Of a stretch of DNA of 64,000 bases, positions 62,601 through 64,000 are shown piece by piece. Below the pieces are notes generated by a model that saw nothing but the letters and a program-made list of their open reading frames with translations, was not told where the DNA came from and did no database searches. Both the position numbers and the translations under genes were made by a program. The stretch's first letter is position 1, and each line of letters begins with the position of its first letter. The DNA is from Halomonas lysinitropha (lineage in GTDB: Bacteria > Pseudomonadota > Gammaproteobacteria > Pseudomonadales > Halomonadaceae), in NCBI RefSeq assembly GCF_902500215.1, contig NZ_CABVOU010000043.1:62001-126000 (forward strand). Direction: 5' to 3'.

Positions 62601-64000
62601 TCTCCGGCGATACCGACGACGACGGACTGCTCGATCCGGGCGAGGTCTGGCTTTACGAGTCGGATCCAGCGACCGCGCCGCTGGGCGACTACGTCAATAT
62701 CGCCACGGTCGCTGCTCAGGCAGACGGAGTGATGCTGACCGACAGCGATCTGGCCCGGCTGCACGGCGTGTCGCCGCCACCGCCCGGGCCTGTGGCCATC
62801 GATATCGAAAAGGCGGTGAATGCGGTCGATTCTCTGAACCCGACGGCGCAGGAGGATGCCGACACCGTTCCGGTTGAGCTGAACGTGGGCGACAACGTCG
62901 TGTGGACCTATCTCGTTCGGCTTTCGGAGGACGCCGCGGTTTCCGCGACAGACGTCATCGTCACTGACGATGCGGGTACGCCCGACGACGACTCGGACGA
63001 CTTCGCACCGACCTTCGTCTCGGGCGATGCGAACGGTGACGGACTACTCGATCCGGGCGAGGTCTGGCTATACAGCTCCGAGAAGCCTGAGTTCATCCAT
63101 ACGGTGACGCTGGACGACTATGTCAACGTCGCAACCGTCAGCGCCATGATCGGCGAGGAGTCGGTCGAGGACACCGACGTCGCGCGGATCCTGGGCGTCG
63201 AGGTTCCCGAGCTGCCGGAGATCTTCGTCGAGAAGGCGGTGAACGCGGCCGACCCGCGGAACCCGACCACGGCCGAGGACGCGGACACCACGCCGGTCGA
63301 GCTTTTCGAGGGCGAGAAGGTGGTCTGGACCTACCTGGTGCGCCTGGGGCCGGACGCCGAGACCTCGGTGAGCGAGGTGACGCTGAGCGACGATGCGGGC
63401 ACGGCGGGCGTGAGCACCGACGACTTCGCGCCGGAACTGGTCTCCGGCGATGACGGCAACGGCTTGCTCGACCCCGGCGAGACCTGGCTCTACAGTTCCG
63501 CCCCCGTGGCCAGCCACACGGTGACGTTGGGCGACTACGTCAACACGGCGACCGTCAGCGGGCTGGTGGACGACCTGGTGATCATGGCCAGCGATGTCGC
63601 GCGGATCACGGGTGTGCCGCTGCCCCCGGGGATCATCGTCGAGAAGGCGCTCAATGCGTCCGACCCGCTGAACCCGACGACCGCCGAGGATGCCGATATC
63701 CTGCCGGTCGAGCTGAACGTCGGCGAGGACGCGGTCTGGACCTATCTGGTGCGCATGGCCCCGGACGCCGATGTCTCGGCAAGCGGGGTGACGCTGATCG
63801 ACGATGCGGGCACGCCGGGTGATACGAGCGACGACTTCGCGCCGGCCTTCGTCTTGGGCGACGAGAACGACAATGAGCTGCTCGATCCGGGCGAGACCTG
63901 GCTCTACAGCTCCGCGGGGGCGATCAGCTACAGCGTGCTCGAGGGCAGCTACGTCAACACCGCGACGGTGACGGCGATCACGCCGGAGGGCGAGACCGGC
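38696..64000 (+). CDS. Giant LEPR-XLL / RTX repeat surface protein (3' end outside window)
   Basis: One frame is open from the ATG at 38696 (alternative ATG 38681) to base 64000, 8,435 codons without a stop; I checked the frame at six places along it. The N terminus is basic, then the anchor ALEPRLLLDAD (LEPR-XLL, residues 50-60). Then follow acidic Asp/Gly-rich repeats, paired modules at 41572 and 42475, a long mosaic region, an RTX block (about residues 3992-4067), Calx-beta-like domains (54196, 55340, 56335), tandem NEVQ-type modules (57557-58721), a large RTX block (about 7005-7780) and four DUF11-like repeats (from 7896). No signal peptide is seen, as in type I secretion substrates, whose signal would be C-terminal. 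Probable role: Ca2+-stabilised adhesin or surface layer component (inference). No HlyB/HlyD/TolC genes are in view. Confidence 0.9.
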   Translation, partial: MAKRSDLRGRGLSRVTHATDVGHRVVAPGKRKASVPGRKAVDTGKVHFEALEPRLLLDADLTFFAAADLTLRYDADDSRFRLLETETVNEVDSFDTGSPLPDEILIEGSSGSDTLRLGDNLPDSVVFKFKAGDGDDMLVVERGFDLFDRATAAAGAAIVFDAGSGEDRLEIADDADMVLTDGTLQLGGGTTVVALRFDRAIDLSDRTLSSTSPSVESAALTGGASDNRIEIVGFAGALELAGEGGADTFVLSIGTDYDDVTIDGGTGNGDSVEIRGTSGDDNFDFSSGLSMFTDIESLSLLGLDGADTFIIPANSVVPITIDAGDGDDVITVDADGNAVTDTANGTLTLEFDGADIENIAIVLGSAEEINVINATASSDDKSAIEAALEALADKEAELLANNGGFDERVPLSDIPFADWVNPGALIRSDTRLEDLGVGSGGALTVALGTDSVDIAMAGLVDVADLVAEFSAAWAGLGAATGLSLRLNAKRNGFEIVGASSSETVTVSDTAAEDLGFADAASGVKGTVEGARIAGGMVGHLADSLALGSAADLGAIETAIEDAAAGWIGSTLAESGVTTGNVDLRSATLTVESDLRQVWNATDEVFELILELSLDGSQISAVDLSGSPELVERDIRFAAGGFEMTGTMSMELTRNVTAEETTLGTTSADLTDDDDTVPSERLGVDIGVLGAALGSGAAVDIGLSASFDSAGAASFGTDALSVTLPIDVDTSIFDAASDTSALSGSLVVGLPPGAASIFETVAPVEVVLPAALEAFSNLTPERAAILMSDLAETLVKLEESGALGQTLPYLQTAEQANEIQEITVTKGDSANFTLTFDGKTTDEISADAEAEAVRGALGGLSGLFASDFLVTRTSDDATSATYTVEFVGQLAGADQPGITGTVASGSGSVAVETSQEVGLTPGEAVTLGALSQLGAAADALARALRNEIQEVTVTKGSSTSFHLVVDGLVGSEGAVGSGQVNDDSPSSTKFVVSGLTDTPAAYEGHKLRFANSSELFEITGATESDGGIELTIDNTTAPAPADGDAFTIVAQTDDIAVGADEQAVRAALGALPELSESDFLITRTADDATESVYVIEFTGKLQSVDQVPLSGGGASVGVTEVFEGGVFANLAELAQDIKTFLKLTEAPKFGYTPASGSAASAVTLPLSFMMETDSTALIDPASEGDVAPLSNIRTFNTGSTDPAEAVVGTTASLDLVVGFDLGAGPVAQVGVPSVSSDIADFEDVPGGVSEALAQNGTLNGAGHFTLVVEGVVGKGTVNDTSATATATDFVVSGLGHTPSAYIGQSLRFEGSSDLFEIDDATASGTAGDIALTLVGGGSSAPADGAAFEIVGEMAVVVTVPKETDGTAARDKVKKEINTTSDAEQFELFAERAATQNGGILGSDAQFDLILTLDNGTEDGTELIWSLEVLAEATDGTGADTLFQELLASGDPNADAAIEWDSGFSEDDSASSETDAARITTSKPVVLDKDRGWNFILELDTGAAGAATERYLVEVDAPTGDNATARLNGFVANIKTALGSVTNLADDTTADISAAVDASVTGGGIALATTAAPEEGKAFLALRSAAELFANTGMSDLVDDINAAIGDAVLSSGTTTKELSDILVADLSPDAEGDAHFTFRVKLGTLGTVESEELRRVSLTATSGNIAASELGFGNETPVVETGTVGSTASDITVAGGAVTKLEAIIPGFTDDASDLEGTILRITEGVLEDLRFEVTGASEASGVWTLAVEGRTLTLSDTEIQDALKDAAFELVDPDLTSQSSSLYRDVASVLEDEVQQAVNSALGSGIVATDRLGNRVLLDGATAEQASLRILADPMNAERNDAGVLTDPAFSEIGFVENAFDRQGAAEMFISGKDGSGPELTFFAEVASTNFDMTANYGFLGIEAVGNLTLDGGLSFDLLAPGSSGRLSLLDLLGSLDNASISDMFSIAATDSGGGTPSAALSISSITASESVLQTDVEAASLIDPGTATARLDFEFPNAWLTSPTEELVITGDAAPTVGTDGKLTGTANFRISVNGSKGFEVVLLGTDSLGSPANAVDTSGNTITADLLADIRAALAVAADPDTGEPQDLTKWIDVRLEGGKFEFFATPPDDPDFFVSVLSVTPLLAGNTRGDGAKELGFTTRQQFPSRAVTLSKSHAEVLDAFTQIDGAAIQASLEGVLDNFLKRLGDLAATDDDKAPILAADLPLLKRSVLEVLPVAGQFSSALSGFDAAALGNIQDLRAHLIDLGLGDITIGATSGTDGTVALDILIDDFAVSVSDSATKLRLDLQQIADILPMDDDKTAGTLVEQGLVATNGQLLTVNAEALLDLGVEIRFSGASDPTTTLKSGTDTNGDDYTGVDFEVGASLGASAGGDDIQIGPVTLKTLGAEAGLGGSFTVTLGRDLALGALGSDPEAGATVAQVNAAATATTHSASASALLPLFLANGRDPLQGDIGQATGSATQDDTGPGPDTTEIVARGIARNDYAGFLLRFTSGNLEGQQFDVVSSTFDTGSGETTFVVDGLVDAPADQDSLVVVNPIRVAINDLGKFLDGSIAAADLPVTLPQNTAIAGLLDPVDQIANPDAVIAGIDEFFFVLQNALDDVVFTPASLPVLGSAMEGLGGLISSTLRAQLLLSYVTEFLKIPAADQMTPLETIGLMQRAIHEAFSSTASGAANGLGLISTAIAGDVGVNVEFDDDTQKTSVDSDFASDVNNKTIDRISFDLGLSQAQITVQTLVQNYISATQGDTLFGELADALAASYSGFKAFFDIGDSLRALNMRLDDTVSSADATVGFLPAELDVQLGFNLAFHFGFDRELGFFVDVSGDEELALDVKAQLLNPTPGEVGAYKGSLSYFASEVLDFTDILSGKVDGSVSGTTVSLKGAGAEGKGVSVGNNFLGNASLSTFLTNLSTADSIHKLKRVDGQFTFSNVNGSARTADLEVNLADVAWAEALIDTDGLEFDLTVRNVGSGDNSFIASLTLGSISGNNATFSVSNLFSFDTLSVPDAADFNDTNVEVFLSLKDKVFANYLVSIPEGYRLVIRDDAGTLVSRRITAIDPGTRKITVDSAFTGTFASDATWFVSPPESRFEARYSIDILDPDEASGFDGNASISELLNLTEFADLIDAKISGTTDLNLEVTTQRFDRTLSAPQLRTDLSVFWQFIERDLVHEGTDLEGQIQGLGARAFGDGFGFTSTGLETVQDSNQFRNAIPPDGFVPMIVDHAGNSADFANGDIIRIEGARGARPDQPAPIRIKVNDVFSISDVGQTFDFDNLDNSITSTFTLDNSVGEDATKGGNPGFRESRHTANTGEIFILPKIESLAVAGGEITVTVKLKDPQNLGDGVQLTLWDLWAPGNNGTYLIADFTAPSSGDLYSFKLKNIDGALVTDAMLGLDPTAGQALVVRPFESGYVDNANAPVVDHLNVQMNLDSVSEFVAGLVESFEGAIEPLGWLLSPTDGFLFQKDPIFSFLNGRTFRVVDTLQQLAMLSGRADAFVVFETLEALSVIFGLAEKMAQLQESVDDDVWLDLGGMQVPDVRGVQDLSQLFDPQTTPQPSGISTGSVPISISESKDQPNSAFEKKKSRSGGVNPIQSSVSLRQQVSEKTTTTDRNGKTVSSKELTKGGGGSLSGGFFLDFPVLTRPEQSLRMLVGADVDLFTLILPTLTVGFDIEQKKTVMAGPVPISFGIGFGIDLSLSLAVGMDTAGYRDFARTGNEDDISNGFFFLDVREFTQIQTGGDAAAPDKTGLSLDDPAELSVGFIVTLSVGLGVGGFLEVGLRAGITGSIDFNWHDPDFDGRIRIAELEASTVLADGSTNGLAVFDISGTLSWFFEFFVEVFGSEVFSIDPFAQAGIDQTIISGPISNFQRPAIMGAMVGEEIRVNMGAFAGQRINGDTSDGSEAFTLTASGGFLIITGTLDGNSLTPGPTLAAGVQSINKFELAGVARISAFGGAGADKLTIAGDWSNYASAITLLFRGGVGDDTVEIGSGATAAIPMRLLGEEGDDDLTGGTADDIIEGGVGDDTLGGGKGNDLIEGGPGDDMLLGGEGDDTLQGGFGDDTLDGGAGSDTYRFEQNWGDDEIIEAASEPGAVDTMDFSRARARINVTIAPTATPFDPAIDPSVAPGLTATDDFGLSAATSANTVTQADNAIERIVGGRLADRFYIAAMSQDGLAIDGRDGNDFYIVQMNPELRGVLLLGDSGYSFYTDTLEVRGTLGDDAVSVTDQNILLGAAAQAVIVYEDPENPHQDTAGFERLIFNMRDGDDTVWLHTTVSTASIEINGGSGSDDIMVGSAKVVTSATPLDQLANAGAQPSASLNTIYDALTAADSAEFEVLFVGGDAQTVDISAALTAGATIADLLTEINTQLTDVTAIWDTAERAIAFQATANGSKENKEISVRAIVDSGAPVATALALGLLRPAGVAVGRFTGLRLHRQLDYPTFFDGDLGGTIDTIRQSAVNGPVFLAGGSGVDDRVVIDDSGDTTGDNGEEKGILVETFLSGLGVAEGIDYREFAELTVRLGTGEDTFFVEDTHLGTTNLRGGPGADTLDVERIKGPTFVDGGLGDDIINVNRRLTFPAVLGPIVNAGAVGTLDTSGTADAYVPLGAVTSIYAGTVDATTGTADLYVDAADFAPDFLVPSDFQALVGAEFEVTGGTADGTTATVESIDTGLLASDGLVGFTFTVLTRPATLPDSSSTWQITHPNTDLLIGASFEITEGTGAGETATIAGLEEDRISEGLIGFVFDAALGTPPDETSAWRTSRPDPAFDPALNVAPDINPIGSGISGAALTLDGEDGSDVYTVNLAGRGESLINVNDTGGADAGVDALTVNATPLADYLLLRANKTTGTPAGFIASFTQGAENQGFSQTAQIERVNYDKDINAGVTINLFSGDDEMVIDDVAAPLQVSGGIGDDSFQVGQLFDTMRVGPNTPETGDVNPATGLSDEDAFATIETTRGWLSNGISESTLIDGGGGNDNFDILHNLAPLSLRGGDGDDTFIVRAFALAGSQDNLRERTDISGGGGADLIQYAVNAPVTINGGDGFDTLIIIGTEFADDFVVTQDGVFGAGRDLQFTEIEDLTLDGAEGDDRFFVLGTQEGVRTQIAGGLGSDTFVAGGDTPPVVANDLLGHSGLIAHSVESMLTNGEVGDYDGISIEGITANVVDDDEPAIAFVNTGPKQEIELLEGGAAASYAIVLTRRPETDVTVTISPVAPSVEDASKGFRNLEVSGDNASFSDAITVTFTPGNWDTAQTVWVRAPEDAGAEGAHFAELRHSVQSQKVYKGDVGSLSAGSADSVEISESELPDLGTADDFSPLIGAQFEVTNGTAEGDSAIVKGYSRNASTGNVTLQLATPLSAVPDGTSAWQLTRTDAITGTEISNVADTIEDVNTNFGVQGDVEVAPLLVGKTLTVTLGSGAEESFQILSSTKNTITVNGAFSDTIKAGDSYTIFDGMTPLTVEGHTFEGLLTGTVQRTVDDASADFGAADSLRGAVVEILAGTGAGQSAIITANSGTSFTVDRPWSVPLDASSIYAIHRYNDLKLPNLGASIVDNDATGVAVVKSEAQIDAIEGETGGDTYDVFLTRKPDAGATVNVTLRPLADDFGALQVSLSAAGATVDADGSITLAFDDTDWNVPVTVTVSAIDDTVVEGPQFSIVTHTVASAGDTDRTEAGFDSVFLSNDAEATAKNSKNETLASSGTELSQLLLGEDVAINGGAIVVDAGTPTVQTVTLPATSIGGSFFLSYKGERTANLSFDSSVAAIQSALVSLPTIGTAESGAPNVEVARTNNKLTLSFAATFTDLVSVQADGSGLLTLAASAEDANRDNVVVTVDGIALPQGRFTIFGNVLTFVTATGAPEFRDGVVEVVYDRTREGFDGLTAESLTVQVADDDAPGVLIEESGGTTTVIEGKSVGQVGYSDSYTVRLTKQPAAGEEVTIRLRPDDTRTSRGPIAYFAPQVAFVAGSGQTLEADGTLLLTFDETNWNAAQTVTVTAVDDQVIDGGDTKAFPDLPNVLNRVRGPLLIDGAGGQGSLAGLTDPVLMPGEKDRRPTDGVVVGVDGDGTEISVATADLPDHITVGSDDDTLRNLIGRTLTLAEEASEFEGEFRLITDAVFDGDKVILTVNAAFSTDISGLGFAITDNSANFFVDEADQLDWLTAINEDSIRDERGVLTATRITGFGMVPDVLIAGRLQPGGISYENLENLELRLAAGSDELTIQNTHFGTTTVEAKGGDDVIHVDATSGHTTLNTGLGSDTVTLGNQDPTLGTVDLADFIQGLLTINGDPLIAEVRTFTDGIASDQTNEVQFVTLNAVDGSFSLTLGDETTAAIDYPAAGTPPSAATVRAALEALESVGTGNVEVLRDGASYRIEFVNAKAETDLAEIIVDSAALVPPVEDDEVTLTDSADTLANRLLLTQHSITGLGMLKVNEVQVVTVDASGGSFMLGFGGKTTGALAHDASAAEVQAALEALATIGTGNVAVSRMATATDLGGAAGGDGNDGSIYVLRFQGELSAQDLDEVTAGDIDLAAPIHGTGETAEAGAVAHIKVHTRTDGTAENPVDEVQSLKIDADSGSFLLDFAGEITSEITVAAGETFDNIVAALDGLSSFVAGPFADPDTGELEDLTNKNLIVTEVIPDRLYSIRFTTPVLSDPAPAPLPLDLGGQDVATIVARGDAPALVSVVREGGTEAATNARQLVTVGGTSGSFRLSLDFTTSKGESVVDEAGFVTDAIRVGATAFEVENTLQRLILGSRFASDITVQKTAGVDGDVYIVNFDGILRSDEGGGAIVGLLEVGDNSTDGDVTVQSRMDGINYYGIDTLTINTGSGAETVSVQGTTADTTLNLAPDGAMDDDQVFVSSDADLDATLAGDDLDGDGAPDFDFLSGNVDRVAGDLTVNVGGGRHRLMVSDEDAGAGDDDVLITSGTGNEVEITGLAPGMIAYSAGAAGDFGNGISYWTSGHADTVMIKETHRRADIWTITQLNTGAGNDTVTVELDAATDGFFALNTQQGDDVVEAGASTLGLVIFGGLEDDTITGGLGADIIIGDQGRVHYGTGDDLVRLGGGGPGDRVNPVAQPITRIFNQDDDTETGTEANVFSNDGMVTDLGGSDTVHGLAGDDIILGGQDNDGTDTTRPVIDGIEVLGDALHGEAGQDVVLGDSGKLEFMVLANPGVVISRLESERIHVGGSDVITGGTQDDLLIGGADGDFMDGGLGRDLVLGDNVILERRLAPDPLPARDPRVRQLNDGRIYAPDGSLDLDLSTPFADPRHEGAPWAELAITELHHDADTEDLSNNNFGDDYISGGGDDDMIFAQLGQDVVQGDGSIASALAGNPVGAARDADGQLLVQPSFEAATDGDDYIEAGGGDDIVFGNLGQDDIIGGSSGLFTLVTPGQRPDGSDMLFGGAGLQIERNALGSGGGSTGSLIADHARDADHILGDNGNIYTLVDADGAFLAFAYDSADDIGSDPTAPGEPQSRGEERIVVRAHSLLDSVPGDDTAGIGASDLIHGEDGDDVIHGMRGNDVLYGDGWDDDIYGGTGHDRIFGGSGEDGVIGDDGRILTARNGLAEPLYGLGATSEQELGPANPVIGVWVDLHGFLKKSVWLTESMAAFDDLIYGGLGDDFLHGSGGDDAISGAEALAHLYADTRPLTPWTDANGTEQTGALAYDPVSRKLIEFFDPVLAAAQPFYDAENPRLRIEGFVLNFETFDETDRLIEDGKDRIFGGEGNDALFGGTGKDRLFGGMGDDYLQLDDNLGTNDGLNDTSDDATRPAETGGAGDFAYGGGGLDVLIGNTGADRMFDFLGEFNSFFVPFKRFGAPTVNRLPNPGIIAFIEELGENSGADERLHGPAGELGIVTRSDPEWGDNRGSSRDPQPGNGTGDHDTAGEIEDDRTLAPLQTAHGSTPTAPLEAVDTTRIVIEKAVNAAEPLNPTTAEDADTVPVELNVGDNVVWTYLVRLSEDAAVSATDVIVTDDAGTPDDDSDDFAPTYVSGDTDDDGLLDPGEVWLYESDPATAPLGDYVNIATVAAQADGVMLTDSDLARLHGVSPPPPGPVAIDIEKAVNAVDSLNPTAQEDADTVPVELNVGDNVVWTYLVRLSEDAAVSATDVIVTDDAGTPDDDSDDFAPTFVSGDANGDGLLDPGEVWLYSSEKPEFIHTVTLDDYVNVATVSAMIGEESVEDTDVARILGVEVPELPEIFVEKAVNAADPRNPTTAEDADTTPVELFEGEKVVWTYLVRLGPDAETSVSEVTLSDDAGTAGVSTDDFAPELVSGDDGNGLLDPGETWLYSSAPVASHTVTLGDYVNTATVSGLVDDLVIMASDVARITGVPLPPGIIVEKALNASDPLNPTTAEDADILPVELNVGEDAVWTYLVRMAPDADVSASGVTLIDDAGTPGDTSDDFAPAFVLGDENDNELLDPGETWLYSSAGAISYSVLEGSYVNTATVTAITPEGETG
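38837..38875 (+). other. LEPR-XLL motif in the giant protein
   Basis: Residues 48-60 read FEALEPRLLLDAD. This short N-terminal motif, preceded by a basic stretch (KRKASVPGRKA), is found at the start of many very large repeat proteins of proteobacteria and planctomycetes. It fixes the frame and the approximate start. Confidence 0.85.
41141..42760 (+). repeat. Paired repeat modules in the N-terminal third of the giant gene
   Basis: Two NEIQE-(I/V)TVTKG modules start at 41141 and 41528. A second type, FHLVVDG...FVVSGLTDTPAAYEGHKLRF (about 41572) and FTLVVEG...FVVSGLGHTPSAYIGQSLRF (about 42475), is clearly duplicated. They are extracellular beta-sandwich-like repeats by appearance. Confidence 0.7.
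50671..50895 (+). repeat. First RTX (hemolysin-type Ca2+-binding) block
   Basis: Consecutive nonapeptides of the GGxGxDxUx type: GEEGDDDLT, GGVGDDTLG, GGKGNDLIE, GGPGDDMLL, GGEGDDTLQ, GGFGDDTLD, GGAGSDTYRF. These form Ca2+-bound parallel beta rolls after secretion. Confidence 0.92.
57557..58960 (+). repeat. Tandem NEVQ/GSF-type modules
   Basis: Modules start at 57557 (NEVQFVTLN), 57932 (NEVQVVTVD), 58328 (DEVQSLKID) and 58721 (NARQLVTVG), each followed by GGSF-type strands and an AxxVQxALEAL helix-like segment. Spacing is 375-396 bases (125-132 residues). A diverged copy starts near 55833. Confidence 0.8.
59710..62030 (+). repeat. Second, large RTX block
   Basis: Many interrupted RTX motifs over about 770 residues: GGLGADIIIGDQG, GLAGDDIILGGQ, GEAGQDVVLGDSG, GGLGRDLVLGDN, GGGGDDIVFGNLGQDD-like, GMRGNDVLYGDG, GGTGHDRIFGG, GGLGDDFLHGSG, GGEGNDALFGGTG, GGMGDDYL. 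The spacers contain LGDN/GDDG caps. Confidence 0.9.
62381..64000 (+). repeat. Four tandem DUF11-like modules (array continues past the window)
   Basis: Repeats start at 62381, 62798, 63221 and 63632 (periods 417, 423, 411 bases). Each has I-x-(I/V)-EKA(V/L)NA, then NPTTAEDAD, VWTYLVR, DDAGT, LLDPGE(V/T)WLY and DYVN(I/V/T)ATV. Copies 1 and 2 share about 70 identical bases (62459 and 62876 onward). Confidence 0.92.

Noticed and set aside
49439..64000. Very long minus-strand ORFs opposite the giant gene (for example 54677-59353, 59585-62764, 49439-52273, 52742-54484)
   Set aside because: They are mirror frames of a GC-rich, Asp/Gly/Thr-rich coding strand; their translations are His/Arg/Gln-rich without domains or ribosome-binding sites, while the + strand frame has clear RTX and repeat motifs.

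Overview
The window reads as a chromosomal segment of a GC-rich gammaproteobacterium of the Halomonas/Oceanospirillales type. The gene orders clpS-clpA / infA-bpt-aat / ftsK-lolA-rarA and pyrD-rmf-rlmKL, together with single-subunit large NAD-glutamate dehydrogenase, full-length QueF and a tRNA-Glu/tRNA-Gly cluster, are those of Pseudomonas and Halomonas relatives. Assignment to a genus is inference from gene order and protein character; no alignment was run.

Positions 1 to about 34,700 are ordinary core genome. It starts inside clpS and continues with protein turnover (clpA, the N-end-rule transferases bpt and aat), translation initiation (infA), chromosome segregation (ftsK), lipoprotein sorting (lolA), replication-fork maintenance (rarA), a hemerythrin-fold protein that has lost most metal ligands, peptidoglycan precursor supply (murI), tRNA/rRNA methylation (trmA, rlmKL), glutamate catabolism (gdhB), Mg2+ import (mgtE), pyrimidine synthesis (pyrD), ribosome hibernation (rmf), PLP synthesis (pdxB), membrane proteostasis (htpX), alanine synthesis (alaA), ribosome assembly GTPase (ylqF), methionine sulfoxide repair (msrB), a Glu-Gly-Glu-Gly-(pseudo-Gly)-Glu tRNA cluster behind a near-consensus promoter, an ABC-2 exporter, queF, a nitroreductase, a lipoprotein and a thioesterase-like protein. 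Two arrays of the octamer TTGGCCGC abut the stop codons of rarA and htpX.

A tRNA-Ser(GGA) with its own promoter and terminator at 34,471-34,726 closes the core block. Beyond it (about 34,730-37,570) lies a decayed accessory zone: an ISL3-family transposase broken by several frameshifts, an unidentified minus-strand remnant, a small secreted cysteine-rich protein in AT-richer DNA, and an IS630 fragment fused end-on to an IS3 orfA fragment. This looks like the edge of a genomic island next to a tRNA.

The last 26 kb hold a sapC-family gene followed by one enormous uninterrupted reading frame that starts at 38,696 and is still open at base 64,000 (8,435 codons so far). It begins with an LEPR-XLL motif, then carries a very long mosaic of repeat modules, a first RTX-type calcium-binding block, Calx-beta-like domains, a second large RTX block and at least four tandem copies of a roughly 140-residue DUF11-like module. 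It is therefore most likely a type I-secreted giant surface protein or adhesin; its C terminus and any secretion genes are outside the window. Because the frame has no stop inside the window, it is easily missed by an ORF caller that requires one, and the long opposite-strand ORFs there are shadows of it. sapC plus this protein is the most interesting unit here.
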